A stretch of DNA of 50,603 bases from Candidatus Limnocylindrales bacterium. GTDB taxonomy: Bacteria > Desulfobacterota > Binatia > UBA1149 > CAITLU01. Below are positions 37,706-46,700 of the stretch, in pieces; within the stretch, counting starts at the first letter, position 1; every line of letters starts with the position of its first letter. The notes under the pieces are model-generated. The model was not told the DNA's origin and did no database searches. It saw only the letters and a list, made by a program, of their open reading frames with translations. Where the stretch lies: NCBI GenBank assembly GCA_035626395.1, contig DASPNR010000032.1, forward strand, positions 1-50,603. Reading direction: 5' to 3'. A program made the translations under genes and the position numbers.

Positions 37706-38035
37706 ATGTTCGGCACCATCGAAAGCGCCGTCGCCCTGGCCGCGACGATCCACCAGGCGACAGCGCCGCGGTTCCTGCTGAACCCGGCCATCGTCAGCAT
37801 CCGCCGCCGGCTCGAGCGATGCGAGTTGGACCATCTTCGCGAGCACGTCGCCGAGCAGGCCGAGCGCATCGGGCAGCTGGAGCGCGAACTGCGCTGGGCC
37901 GAGCAGAGCGCGGAGATGTGGCAGCACACAGCCGAGGCGGCGCAGGAGTATCTCGACGACGGCGTGCGCATCGGTATCACGGTCGACGGCGCGGTCGGCA
38001 TCGTGGTCGACGACGCGGTTTGGAGCCCGTCGTGA
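37706..38035 (+). CDS. Coiled-coil hypothetical protein
   Basis: 109 residues. Residues about 30-80 form a charged coiled coil (LDHLREHVAEQAERIGQLER, then ELRWAEQSAEMWQHTAEAAQ), followed by a beta-like VRIGITVDGAVGIVVDDAV. It starts 3 nt after the previous stop and ends in a GTGA overlap with the next gene. Confidence 0.68.
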   Translation: MFGTIESAVALAATIHQATAPRFLLNPAIVSIRRRLERCELDHLREHVAEQAERIGQLERELRWAEQSAEMWQHTAEAAQEYLDDGVRIGITVDGAVGIVVDDAVWSPS

Positions 38036-38298
38036 GCACGTGGCCCGCTCCGCAGCCCATCGAGTCGGCCGCCGGCCGCTCCGATTTCGCGCCATTGGTC
38101 GAGCACAGCCGCTTCCCGGTCTCGGTGCTCGACGACAGCTGCGCCACTGAGGGCGCCGCGCACGAGCCGATCAGCTACGAGGACGGCATCGCCGAGATGG
38201 AGGCCGACCCGCTGGTGCTGGTCGCGACCATCGTCGGCGCGGTGCTGGGCTACCTGCTGTCGACGCTCTTTCCCAACGGATTCCAGGCGCTGCCCTGA
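38032..38298 (+). CDS. Small membrane-anchored protein
   Basis: 88 residues from a GTG start (GTGA overlap). The N-terminal ~60 residues are polar and acidic. The C-terminal VLVATIVGAVLGYLLSTLF is a single membrane helix, so this is probably a tail-anchored inner-membrane protein. No signal peptide is present. Role unknown. Confidence 0.65.
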   Translation: MSTWPAPQPIESAAGRSDFAPLVEHSRFPVSVLDDSCATEGAAHEPISYEDGIAEMEADPLVLVATIVGAVLGYLLSTLFPNGFQALP

Positions 38299-38318
38299 CG
38301 TTCAACCAAGGAACCCAC

Positions 38319-38861
38319 ATGCTGAGCTTCAACGAAGAAGACCTGAAGGCCGCCGTCGTCCAGAAGGCTGCGGACGAATTCATCCAAGGCGCCGACGACC
38401 TCGACGGCTTGGTGGCCAAGGAAGTGAAGCGTCGCCTCGACGCGATCTTCGTCGAGCGCGCCGAGAAGCAGATCGCCGACGCCATCGACGAGGCGGTGCG
38501 TGACGGCTTCAACCGCGAGTACCAGCGCGTCACGGCGTGGGGCGAGCCCAGCGGACCGAAGACGTCTATCCGCGCCGAGCTCGAAAAGACCGTCGGCGCC
38601 TACTGGAGCCAGAGCGTCGACAAGCGGACCGGCGCGGCCTCCACATCCGACTACAACTCGGTGACCCGTGCCGAGTACCTGATGACGCAGATCTGCGCCA
38701 AGGACTTCACCGAGGGCATGAAGCAGTCCGTCGCCAACGTGACTGGCGCCCTCAAGGATGGCCTGCGAGTGCAGCTCGCCGCGCAGATGGAGTCGATGCT
38801 GTCGAACCTCTTCCACGTCAAGAGCCTGGCGGACCAGGGCAAGGTCGAGAAGCCGTGGTGA
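38319..38861 (+). CDS. Helical hypothetical early protein
   Basis: 180 residues, strongly charged and helical (KAAVVQKAADEFIQGADDLD, then GLVAKEVKRRLDAIFVERA, then AEYLMTQICAKDFTEGMKQ). It is a common type in phage recombination/early operons, without a known function. Its upstream region shares the string TTCAACCAAGG with the region ahead of the lipoprotein gene. It overlaps the next gene by GTGA. Confidence 0.72.
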   Translation: MLSFNEEDLKAAVVQKAADEFIQGADDLDGLVAKEVKRRLDAIFVERAEKQIADAIDEAVRDGFNREYQRVTAWGEPSGPKTSIRAELEKTVGAYWSQSVDKRTGAASTSDYNSVTRAEYLMTQICAKDFTEGMKQSVANVTGALKDGLRVQLAAQMESMLSNLFHVKSLADQGKVEKPW

Positions 38862-39055
38862 ACCGCCGCAATCCCAGCCCCGCCGCGCGCCGCATCGTCA
38901 TCGGCGCCCTGCACGGCATGCCGCGGATCCACGCCTCAATGGCGGACGCGTTCCCGGACGAGCGCTTTCGCGCCGTCGAGCACCACCACGCGCCGGGCCT
39001 GCTGGCCATCCTCACCCGCGCACTTCGCGCGGTACTCACGAAGGGATCGAAGTGA
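38858..39055 (+). CDS. Small basic hypothetical protein
   Basis: 65 residues from a GTG (GTGA overlap). The sequence NRRNPSPAARRIVIGALHGM, then a His-rich centre (FRAVEHHHAPGLLAILTRA) and a basic end is unassigned. Coupling to both neighbours by GTGA is the main support. Confidence 0.6.
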   Translation: MNRRNPSPAARRIVIGALHGMPRIHASMADAFPDERFRAVEHHHAPGLLAILTRALRAVLTKGSK

Positions 39056-40338
39056 CCACCGAAACGAAAGAGCGGCCCACCGAGGTCGCGTCCGAAGTCG
39101 TCGACCGCGCTGAAGTCCGCGACGGGAAGGCGATCGTCCGTTACGACCGCACGGCGGCGGCGCTGGCCGAGCTGAAGGCCCGCTACGCCGGCGCGAAGTT
39201 CGACTGCACCACCACGGCAGGCGATAAGGCCGCTCGCGCCGCGCGGCAGGAGCTGGTGCAATTGCGCACATCCCTGGACCGCAAGCGCCAGGAATTCAAG
39301 GCCCCTGCCCTGGCGTTCGGCAAGGCGATCGACTCCGAGGCCAAGCGGCTGACGGCCGAGATCGAGGCGCTGGAACTGCCGATCGACGCGCAGATCAAGG
39401 CCGACGAGGCGCGCCGCGAGCGCGAGCGCCAGGCGAAGGCCGAGGCCGAGGCGGTCCGCCTTGCCGCCATCCAGGACCGCCTGGAGGGCATCCGCGAGGG
39501 CCTGCAGGACGCCATGATGGCGAAGACCGCCGCCGACGTGCAGCGTGAGATCGACCACCGCATCCAGAACTTCGGCCAGCCGAAGCGCGAACAGTTCGAG
39601 GAGTTCTACGACCAGGCTGTCGCCTTGTGGGAGCAGACCCTGGCCGGTATGCGCCGCGTGCTCGTGCAGCGCCAGGAGCAGGAGGTCGAAGCGGCCCGCG
39701 TCGCGGCCGAGCGCGCGGAACTGGAGCGCCTGCGCGCCGAGGCCGCCGCCCGCGAGCAGGCCGAGCGCGAGCGCATCGCCGCTGAGCAGCGCGCCGAGGC
39801 CGAGAAGCTGGCCAAGGCCCGGGCTGAGATCGAGGCCCGCGAGCGCGCCTTGCGCGAGGAGCAGGCCCGACTGGATGCTGTCGCCGCTGCGGAGCGCAAG
39901 CGTCTCGACGACGAGGCTGCTGCCCGCCGGGCTGAGGCCGATCGCCAGGCACGTGCGGCTCGCGAGGCCGAGGAACAGCGCCTGGCCGCCGAGCGCGCCG
40001 AGCTGCAGCGCCAGCAGGCCGAGGAAGCCGCCCGGATAGCCGCCCAGCGCGCAGAAGCGGAGCGGGCCGAGGCTGAGGCTGCCGCGACCCGCCGGCGCGA
40101 GCAGGAAGCCGCGGAGGCGGCCGAGCGTCAGGTGCGCGACGCGGCGCCGCTGCTGCTGAAGTCGATGCAGGCCATCGTCGCCACGTTCGACGCGCTGCCC
40201 GAGGCGACGCGCGACGCGCTGGACAGGCTGCTGGCGCTGGCCATCGTCAATGGCCGCATGGCCATCGCTGTCGCGACCGAGAAGGACGGCGCGCCGCTCG
40301 AAGGCGGCCCGTTCGCCGACGAAGACATCCCCTACTGA
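39052..40338 (+). CDS. DUF1351-like coiled-coil recombination partner
   Basis: 428 residues from a GTG (GTGA overlap). Residues about 15-115 (VRYDRTAAALAELKARYAGA, then LVQLRTSLDRKRQEFKAPAL) resemble DUF1351, encoded beside RecT genes in many phages. Residues about 120-370 form one long Ala/Glu/Arg coiled coil (AERAELERLRAEAAAREQA), then a compact C-terminal domain (MQAIVATFDALPEATRDALD). It probably assists single-strand annealing; the length of the coil is unusual. Confidence 0.75.
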   Translation: MTTETKERPTEVASEVVDRAEVRDGKAIVRYDRTAAALAELKARYAGAKFDCTTTAGDKAARAARQELVQLRTSLDRKRQEFKAPALAFGKAIDSEAKRLTAEIEALELPIDAQIKADEARRERERQAKAEAEAVRLAAIQDRLEGIREGLQDAMMAKTAADVQREIDHRIQNFGQPKREQFEEFYDQAVALWEQTLAGMRRVLVQRQEQEVEAARVAAERAELERLRAEAAAREQAERERIAAEQRAEAEKLAKARAEIEARERALREEQARLDAVAAAERKRLDDEAAARRAEADRQARAAREAEEQRLAAERAELQRQQAEEAARIAAQRAEAERAEAEAAATRRREQEAAEAAERQVRDAAPLLLKSMQAIVATFDALPEATRDALDRLLALAIVNGRMAIAVATEKDGAPLEGGPFADEDIPY

Positions 40339-40385
40339 TTCCCCACCACGCCGGCCTTGTCTCGGCATCCCAGGAGAACCACCCC

Positions 40386-41336
40386 ATGACCACCGCCACC
40401 GAAGCCGTCGATCGCGCCACGGGCGAGATCACGACCACCACGCACGCCGAGGCACAAGCACTGCCCAACGGCCAGGCTGAGCTGCAGCGCCTGCTGGAAC
40501 GACAGCCCTTCAGCGTGCGCGACATGCTGACCCACGACACGCTCGACAAGGTGATGCGGCTTGCCGAGGTGATGGCCTCCAGCCGCATCACCGTCCCGAA
40601 GCACCTGCAGGGCAACGTCGGCGACTGCGCTGCCATCATCGGCCAGGCCATGCGCTGGGGCATGGACCACAACGCGGTGGCGCAGAAGACGCACCTGGTG
40701 AACGGCGCGCTCGGCTACGAGGCGCAACTCATCATCGCGGCACTGAACAACTCGCCGCTGCTGGCGACCCGGCTGGACTTCGAGTGGTTCGGCGACTGGA
40801 CCAGCGTCAACGGGAAGGAAGACCGCAGCGCCGATCGCGGCGTGCGCGTGTTCGCCACCCTTCGCGGCGAGCGCGAACCGCGCGTGCTGGAGGTCAGCAT
40901 GGCCCAGGTCGGGCCGGTGCGCAATTCGCCGAACTGGGTAGCCGACCCGCGCCAGCAGATTGCCTACCTGGCCGCGAAGCGCTGGGGCCGCCTGCACGCG
41001 CCAGACGTGATCCTCGGCGTCTACACGCCCGACGAGATCGAGGAGATGGTGCCGGCCAGCGCCGCCGGCCCGCACGCGCTGCCGCGCAATGCGCCGCCTG
41101 CCACCGTGGCCAAGGCCGCCGCGGAACAGACCCGCCCGGAGCGCACGCCCGCGCACGTCAAGATCATCGAGACGCTGGAGCACACCGCCTTCAAGGAAGG
41201 CACCGAGGGCTTCCGCGTGGCCTGGGAGGCGCTGTCGAAGGGCGACCGGGCCGCCATCGGCATCGAAGAGCGCGACCGCATCAAGGCCATCGGCGCCGAG
41301 ACGGACGAGCGAGTCGCCAAGGGTGTCGCGCCGTGA
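40386..41336 (+). CDS. recT: RecT-family single-strand annealing protein
   Basis: 316 residues. The conserved RecT core runs from about residue 40 to 230: VMASSRITVPKHLQGNVGDC, then AMRWGMDHNAVAQKTHLVNG, then the signature LGYEAQLIIAALNN and QQIAYLAAKRWGRLHAPDVI. It anneals complementary DNA strands after resection by the adjacent nuclease, giving phage recombination and circularisation. AGGAG precedes the ATG. Its stop overlaps the nuclease GTG. Confidence 0.93.
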   Translation: MTTATEAVDRATGEITTTTHAEAQALPNGQAELQRLLERQPFSVRDMLTHDTLDKVMRLAEVMASSRITVPKHLQGNVGDCAAIIGQAMRWGMDHNAVAQKTHLVNGALGYEAQLIIAALNNSPLLATRLDFEWFGDWTSVNGKEDRSADRGVRVFATLRGEREPRVLEVSMAQVGPVRNSPNWVADPRQQIAYLAAKRWGRLHAPDVILGVYTPDEIEEMVPASAAGPHALPRNAPPATVAKAAAEQTRPERTPAHVKIIETLEHTAFKEGTEGFRVAWEALSKGDRAAIGIEERDRIKAIGAETDERVAKGVAP

Positions 41337-41953
41337 CCATCGAGCAGCGGACCGCCGAGTGGTTCGCCGCCAGGGCCGGCCGGATCACGGCCAGCCGGTT
41401 CGGCGACGTGATCTCGCGCACGCGCACCGGCCAGCCGACGTCGGAGCGCAAGCGCTATCTCGCCGAGCTGGTCTTCGAGCGCACGGCGCAGGCTGCCCGG
41501 CACGAGATCAGCAGCCGGTCGCTGACGTGGGGTCAGGAGGTCGAGCCGTTCCAGAAGGAGGCCTTCGAGCTGGAGACCGGCCTGGTCGTGATGCCCGGCG
41601 GCTTCCACGTGCACCCGCGGTACCCGTTCATCGCGGCGAGCCCGGACGGCCTGATCGGCGCCGATGGCGGCCTGGAAATGAAATCGCCGCACTCGGAGGC
41701 GGTGCATGTGCAGACGCTGCTCGAAGGCATGCCGCTGGAGCACATGCCCCAGGTCCAGGGCGGCATGGCCTGCACCGGCCGGAGCTACTGGTACTTCAGC
41801 AGCTACGACCCACGCCAGGCGCCACACCTGCGCCTCTACGTCCAGCGCATCCCCCGGGATGACGCGTACATCGCGCGCTTGATCGCCGAGCTGCAGGCCT
41901 TCGAGGCCGAGGTGGCCGAGGCCGTCGCGCGCCTGGAAAGGAAAGCAGCATGA
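41333..41953 (+). CDS. YqaJ/lambda-Exo-type 5'-3' exonuclease
   Basis: 206 residues from a GTG (GTGA overlap with RecT). The restriction-endonuclease-fold motifs are IEQRTAEWFAARAGRITASR at the start, then FIAASPDGLIGADG (catalytic Asp), GLEMKSPHSEAV (Glu-x-Lys) and QVQGGMACTGRSYWYFSSYD (final Gln motif). It resects double-stranded ends to give substrate for RecT. Confidence 0.92.
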   Translation: MTIEQRTAEWFAARAGRITASRFGDVISRTRTGQPTSERKRYLAELVFERTAQAARHEISSRSLTWGQEVEPFQKEAFELETGLVVMPGGFHVHPRYPFIAASPDGLIGADGGLEMKSPHSEAVHVQTLLEGMPLEHMPQVQGGMACTGRSYWYFSSYDPRQAPHLRLYVQRIPRDDAYIARLIAELQAFEAEVAEAVARLERKAA

Positions 41954-42165
41954 CCACCGCCCTCCGCGACGCCCTCCAGCTGCGCCGCCCCAACGTGATG
42001 CGCCAGCGCCGCGCCGAGGCCCTGGCCAGGCGCCCGGCCGGCCAGGAGCGCCAGTGCGCTGCCTGCACGTTCAAGCGCGGCGTTCTCGCGGCCGTCATGG
42101 ACAGCGTCCGCGCCGACGCCGACCCGGCGGACCTCGCCAACACCGCGCCCGGGCGGGCGCACTGA
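41950..42165 (+). CDS. Small hypothetical protein of recombination operon
   Basis: 71 residues with an ATGA overlap with the exonuclease gene. It is basic in the first half (LQLRRPNVMRQRRAEALARR), with a CAAC motif, and acidic-helical later (MDSVRADADPADLA). It could be an accessory factor. No family recognised. Confidence 0.65.
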   Translation: MTTALRDALQLRRPNVMRQRRAEALARRPAGQERQCAACTFKRGVLAAVMDSVRADADPADLANTAPGRAH

Positions 42166-42233
42166 TCAACACGGGGCGGCCGCGCGCGCGGTGAAGGCGG
42201 CTCTCTACCTCCTGAGCACAACGGACGCCCATA

Positions 42234-42252
42234 GCCCGGATTGCTTCCGGGC
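42234..42252. other. Short hairpin in 135-bp gap
   Basis: GCCCGGA (42234-42240) pairs with TCCGGGC (42246-42252) across 5 nt, in the 42166-42300 gap between the recombination genes and the next operon segment. There is no T-run after it, so it is more likely an RNA-processing element than a terminator. Confidence 0.4.
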
Positions 42253-42300
42253 CGCCCCACCCTCATCCACCGCGGCCCGGCCGCACCACCTGGAGATCCA

Positions 42301-43068
42301 ATGATCCGCTTCGACCTCCCGCCCGGCACCCGGGCCAAGCTCACCAAGGTCACGCCGCGCAAGGAACAGCATGGCCCTGACCTGAAGCAGGCCGTGTCGC
42401 TGCGCCTGCGCCTCGAAGGCCCGGGCGAACTGCTCGACATGCTGGCGCCGGGTCTGCGCGACGCCTCCCTGCGCGTGCCGCCGCGCGACGACACGCAGGA
42501 GATGATCGAAGGCGTGCCGCAGATCCCGACGATGCTGCGCGTGCAGGGTGTTGACCAGGTGCGCAAGCTGCCGGAGCTGAAGCTAACCGGCTACACGCTG
42601 ACCATCGACCACGGCATCGACGAATCGTCGGCCCTGGAGCTCTACACCTGCCACATCGACAAGGTGACGGCCGAGGCCAAGCAGGGCGGCGGCAGCGTCA
42701 TCGAGTGGTCGGTCGGCTCGAACCGTGAGATCACGAAGGAACTGGTCGGCGAGCTGTGCGACCTTGAAGGCACCGAGATCGAGTTCAGCCAGGTCGGGCC
42801 GGTGCCGGGTGAAGTCATCGACGGCACCACCGAAGCCTTCGAGCGCGATCACCCTCTGTTCGACCAGGTCGGCGAAGACGACGACGGCCCAGGTGATGGC
42901 GACGACACCGGCCACGGCTTCGACCAGGACGCGGACAGCGAGTCCGCGGTGGCCGAAGACGACACGCCACCGGTCACGCGTGGGCGGCGCGGGCGCAAGG
43001 CGAAGACCGCCGACGCCACGGACGAGTGGGTGGAGCGCAACCGGGCCGCGGCAGCCGGGGCGCACTGA
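42301..43068 (+). CDS. Hypothetical early protein with acidic tail
   Basis: 255 residues with GGAG 6 nt upstream. A beta-rich domain of about 190 residues (MIRFDLPPGTRAKLTKVTPR, then LKLTGYTLTIDHGIDESSAL, then IEFSQVGPVPGEVIDG) is followed by a very acidic tail (GEDDDGPGDGDDTGHGFDQD) and a basic end (RGRRGRKAKT). Acidic tails next to RecT operons are reminiscent of single-strand binding proteins, but no OB-fold signature is clear. Confidence 0.72.
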   Translation: MIRFDLPPGTRAKLTKVTPRKEQHGPDLKQAVSLRLRLEGPGELLDMLAPGLRDASLRVPPRDDTQEMIEGVPQIPTMLRVQGVDQVRKLPELKLTGYTLTIDHGIDESSALELYTCHIDKVTAEAKQGGGSVIEWSVGSNREITKELVGELCDLEGTEIEFSQVGPVPGEVIDGTTEAFERDHPLFDQVGEDDDGPGDGDDTGHGFDQDADSESAVAEDDTPPVTRGRRGRKAKTADATDEWVERNRAAAAGAH

Positions 43069-43069
43069 C

Positions 43070-43309
43070 ATGGGCGCCGCACCTGCTCGCTGCATCAAGG
43101 GCGCAGCGATGACCGCCGCCGACCGCGCCATGTGGCGCAATGCCGCTCACTTCTGGCGGCAGCAGGAGAAGGCGCGGCGCCGCGAGGGCCGGTGGCGTGC
43201 GGCTGCGGCTGCGGCCCGCGAGGCTGAGGCGGCCGAGGCGAAGGCGGCCGAGTGCGATCGGCAGATTGCGGCCGCACTCGATGCGGCAGCCCACTCGACG
43301 GCCGACTGA
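43070..43309 (+). CDS. Small Ala-rich coiled-coil protein
   Basis: 79 residues. After MGAAPARCIKGAAMTAADRA it is a single Ala/Glu/Arg helix (QEKARRREGRWRAAAAAARE, then AAECDRQIAAALDAAAHS). The start follows the previous stop after 1 nt. An ATG at residue 14 is possible. Low sequence complexity makes homology hard to judge. Confidence 0.55.
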   Translation: MGAAPARCIKGAAMTAADRAMWRNAAHFWRQQEKARRREGRWRAAAAAAREAEAAEAKAAECDRQIAAALDAAAHSTAD

Positions 43310-43330
43310 CGCTCGCATCGGGAGCAAGCA

Positions 43331-44053
43331 ATGACCACCGACAAAGCACAGCCAGCACCAGCAGTGCCGAGCCTTCGTGAAGCGCTGGAGGCAGCCGTGG
43401 AGTACATGGCGGCAAATCCACCAGCCAACGGCTACGGAATGCTCGATCGAACCACTGACCGCGAACGGCTGGAAGTGCTTGAAATGGCCCGCGCCGCCCT
43501 CTCCGCATCCCCTCCAGTAGTAGAGCCGGTAGAGCCGATCGATCAAGTGCAGGAGCTGATGCGGCTGGCAGACGAGTACAACCGCATCACGGGCTCATTC
43601 ATGGATGAACACGGGGAATTTCTCCGCCGCCGTTCCGCCCTCGAAACCGCCATCCGCGCCGCTCTCGCCCCTCCTGCTGCTACAGCAATGTGTGTGCAGA
43701 AAGTCATCGCCTGGGTGCTGGTGCTCCAGGACGGCACCGTGTCTGGCGAAATCATCTTCGACCACATGATCGAGGAGGTGCGCAAGAAGTCAGGCGCGTG
43801 GAAGCCGCTGGTGATCGCATCCCCCGCAGCATCAACCGCAGCCCAAGACCTGGGCGTCTCGGCTCCTTCGTCGCCGCCGGGCTCTCTGTCGCAAGCTCCG
43901 ACGATCCCTGACGCGCACTTCCACGGCCCGATCGCTTCCTCAGAGTACCCGTGCATTGCGCGAGGCGGCGTGTGCATGCGCCCGCATGACTGCGACGAAT
44001 TCGGAATGTGCGGCATTGCCGCTGTACGCGCGAAGGAGAAAGGCAATGTCTGA
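43331..44053 (+). CDS. Modular accessory phage protein
   Basis: 240 residues. Segments look like separate small modules: LREALEAAVEYMAANPPANG with ERLEVLEMARAALSASPP, then RLADEYNRITGSFMDEHGEF, then VIAWVLVLQDGTVSGEIIF, and a Cys-containing end (CMRPHDCDEFGMCGIAAVR). Such proteins accumulate between recombination genes and integrase. It overlaps the next gene by 8 nt. Function unknown. Confidence 0.65.
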   Translation: MTTDKAQPAPAVPSLREALEAAVEYMAANPPANGYGMLDRTTDRERLEVLEMARAALSASPPVVEPVEPIDQVQELMRLADEYNRITGSFMDEHGEFLRRRSALETAIRAALAPPAATAMCVQKVIAWVLVLQDGTVSGEIIFDHMIEEVRKKSGAWKPLVIASPAASTAAQDLGVSAPSSPPGSLSQAPTIPDAHFHGPIASSEYPCIARGGVCMRPHDCDEFGMCGIAAVRAKEKGNV

Positions 44054-45776
44054 GCCGCTCACCGATGCCTGGATTGATTCGGTCCTGCGCCAGTTCCAAG
44101 AGAGCTACGGCTTGAGCCTCTTGGGGCACCCTGACCGGCTTCGTGCATTCGCACGGGACTGGTCAAGCGCACAGGACGCTGCACGCCGCGCGAAGGATGG
44201 AAGCCCGAAGGGCCGAGACGCTTGCGGCTCGGGTCCGCAGGACCGACAGCCTGGTCCGCAGGACGCGCCCAAAACAGAGGGCGGGGCACAGGAGGGGGTG
44301 CCGGCTGAGGTGCTGACGACGTGCAACTGCCGCTGGCGAGGCGAGAAGCTGGTTCAGCAATGCACGCTGCACGAGGCCTGGAAGGACGCGATCCACGACT
44401 GGGCCGGCCGGGCGAAAGCGGCCGAACAACGGCTCCAGGCGCTCGCCACCCACCCCGCACCAGCACAGGAGGCGCCCAAGGCACCGCTCGGCCACGACAT
44501 GCGCGAACGGATCGCCGAAGCCCATGATGCCTCGCTGGATGACGACCACACCGGATGCCGAGCGATCCTGAAGGAGTGCCTTCGCTTGCTGGACGCCACC
44601 CCGCCAGCACAGGAGGCGCCCGAGCCAACCGAAGCTGAGATTGACCTTTGCCGCGAACTGGCTGGCCTGCCCGCAAAGATCGCCCTGCCGTCCGGCGCTG
44701 AGTACGACATCAGGCCTGGCATCTATCGCCTCGTGGGGCACCTGATGGTCCGCGCCAAATACGCGCCAGCACCCCAGGAGGCACCACAGGCCGAGACGCC
44801 GGCAGCGTGGCAGAGCCGGGTGAACCTGGGCGGCCGATGGACCGAATGGAAGGAGTGCGCACCGCTGGCCGACGATGAACCGCGCGAGCTTGTCAGCGAC
44901 GGTCGCGTGGCCTATCAATTCCGCCCGCTGTACGCCACCCCACAGGCTCCACAGGAGAGCGCAGGCCGGCACCTCCTTCCGGTCCAGCTTCCAGACGGCC
45001 GCATCGTCAAGATGCGCAAGTGCGATCTGATCGGCACTGACCAGATGGCGTTCTGTGACTTCGATGCCCTGCCGCCGCAAGTGCCACAGGAGAGCAAAGG
45101 GGTAGTGCCGCTGACCGATCAGGACATCGCGGGCTGGGCGTGCGGAAAGGACGAGTCTCGGTTCACGCTGCGCAATGTGCTTGTGAGTCTGCTGGACGGC
45201 GACTTGACGACCGAGGAAGCCCAGCATGAAGTCAGCAACCTGATCCGCGCTGCCCTCGCCGCTACTCGCGCAGAGCCGGCCGAGCCGCTGTTCTACATCT
45301 CGGAGCGGCAGATTCCGGCACACCTTGAGGGCAAGGCCTACTACATGCCGTACCGCGTGAAGCCGGAGGGCCTGTTCCAGTTCCCCCTCTACGCAGCCCC
45401 ACAGGTAGCTCGCGCAGAGCCGGCAGCCCTGCCGTCCGCCGAGCCGACGTCCGAAATGCTCGACGCCTTCCAGCGCGGCTTTCAGGAGCAGCTACGCATC
45501 CGCGACAAAGCCCGGTTCAAGCCGAACCCCACGCCGCGCGAGCAGATGAGCGCCGAGAAGGCCGGACTGCTGGCGATGCTGAAGGTAGCTCGCGCAGAGC
45601 CCGCAGGCGGGCGGGTGGAGGAGCGGGAGGCGCTGCAAAAGATCATCGCGGCATACGACGCCTATCGCGGCCGCGGCGTAGCGCCAGCGCCCGTGGAATA
45701 CACGGCTGTGCGCGCTGCGATCGAAGCCGCCCGCGCAGCCCTCACCCAGCCCCCGAAGGAGAACAGCCGTGAGTAA
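44046..45776 (+). CDS. Composite protein with repeated linkers
   Basis: 576 residues made of unrelated short modules separated by near-identical linkers. Linkers read THPAPAQEAPK, TPPAQEAPEP, YAPAPQEAPQ, YATPQAPQES, LPPQVPQES, and later ATRAEPAEPL, QVARAEPAAL, KVARAEPAGG. Modules include LTDAWIDSVLRQFQESYGLS, EIDLCRELAGLPAKIALPSG and WQSRVNLGGRWTEWKECAP. These are each common in phage accessory proteins of unknown function. The pattern points to growth by recombination between linker DNA repeats. Confidence 0.72.
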   Translation: MSEPLTDAWIDSVLRQFQESYGLSLLGHPDRLRAFARDWSSAQDAARRAKDGSPKGRDACGSGPQDRQPGPQDAPKTEGGAQEGVPAEVLTTCNCRWRGEKLVQQCTLHEAWKDAIHDWAGRAKAAEQRLQALATHPAPAQEAPKAPLGHDMRERIAEAHDASLDDDHTGCRAILKECLRLLDATPPAQEAPEPTEAEIDLCRELAGLPAKIALPSGAEYDIRPGIYRLVGHLMVRAKYAPAPQEAPQAETPAAWQSRVNLGGRWTEWKECAPLADDEPRELVSDGRVAYQFRPLYATPQAPQESAGRHLLPVQLPDGRIVKMRKCDLIGTDQMAFCDFDALPPQVPQESKGVVPLTDQDIAGWACGKDESRFTLRNVLVSLLDGDLTTEEAQHEVSNLIRAALAATRAEPAEPLFYISERQIPAHLEGKAYYMPYRVKPEGLFQFPLYAAPQVARAEPAALPSAEPTSEMLDAFQRGFQEQLRIRDKARFKPNPTPREQMSAEKAGLLAMLKVARAEPAGGRVEEREALQKIIAAYDAYRGRGVAPAPVEYTAVRAAIEAARAALTQPPKENSRE

Positions 45777-46410
45777 CGACACATCCGCAGCAGGCGGTAT
45801 GGGTGCGTGGTTGCCGATCGAGACGGCGCCGCGCGACGGAACCAACATCATCCTTGGCCGCGCGCCGTGCGAGGACGAAGAGTCCGGCTATGTCGCGGAA
45901 GGCTGCTGGCACGAGGAGGACCACGACGGCCCCGACAACATGGGACACGACGCCGGCTTCATGGACAACGAGTTCCGCTACTTCCGTTGCGCGCGCTCGT
46001 TTGGTGCGCCGTCTTATCGCAGCGCCGGGGTTCAGCCAACGCACTGGATGCCCCTCCCGCCCGCCCCTGGCGCCACACCGGCTGTGCCAACACCGGATGT
46101 GTGCGTCCCGGCAGGAGACACACAGAGCGCTGAGTCGGCTAGCGAGCGCGAGGCTTTCGAGGCGTTCTGCGCTCGGGAGTACGGCCAGCGCTGGCGGCTG
46201 GTGATGCGCGGAATGGATGCGATGGTGGCCGCCCGGGACGCCTGGCAAGCCGCTCGCGCCACCCCTTCCGCACCTGCACCTGAGCCGGCGCTTCGTTACT
46301 GCATGGCCTGCGGCGAAGGCGTCACGTCGTTCTGCCGCGCTCCGGTGCCGTTCGATTGCAGGATGTTCAAGGCGCGCCCTCGCCCCACTCCAGGCGAGAA
46401 GGAGGGGTGA
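45769..46410 (+). CDS. DUF551-like modular accessory protein
   Basis: 213 residues. WLPIETAPRDGTNIILGRA and THWMPLPPAP are the two ends of the DUF551 module common in phage and enterobacterial accessory genes. A second module (REAFEAFCAREYGQRWRLV, then AARDAWQAARA) and a Cys-rich C-terminus (YCMACGEGVTSFCRAPVPFD) follow. No function is established. It starts 8 nt inside the composite gene's end. Confidence 0.78.
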   Translation: MSNDTSAAGGMGAWLPIETAPRDGTNIILGRAPCEDEESGYVAEGCWHEEDHDGPDNMGHDAGFMDNEFRYFRCARSFGAPSYRSAGVQPTHWMPLPPAPGATPAVPTPDVCVPAGDTQSAESASEREAFEAFCAREYGQRWRLVMRGMDAMVAARDAWQAARATPSAPAPEPALRYCMACGEGVTSFCRAPVPFDCRMFKARPRPTPGEKEG

Positions 46411-46700
46411 TGGCCGACACGGACAACTACTTCAGGATCAAGCGTGACCTGCTGGCGCGCGGCTACATCGGGTGCCACGTCGTGACCACGAAGGCCGGCG
46501 AGCTTGTGGCGGTGTGTGACAGCTACGAAGAGGCAAACGAGGCCAGCTACGCCGGCTGCAAGACGCTTGAGGAGGCGGACGACCGCTGGCTTTTCTGCCC
46601 CGTCGATGACAATCCGATGGAGGTTGAGTACCTGCGGGCGCTCGACGCAGCAGACGCCGAATACGCAAGCTGGATCGCAGCACTTCGGGAGGGCTGGTGA
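46410..46700 (+). CDS. Small hypothetical protein
   Basis: 96 residues with a GGAGGGG site and a TGATG overlap with the gene before. The sequence NYFRIKRDLLARGYIGCHVV, then EEADDRWLFCPVDDNPMEVE is acidic and probably globular. It is a type seen in phage accessory regions; family not recognised. Confidence 0.66.
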   Translation: MADTDNYFRIKRDLLARGYIGCHVVTTKAGELVAVCDSYEEANEASYAGCKTLEEADDRWLFCPVDDNPMEVEYLRALDAADAEYASWIAALREGW

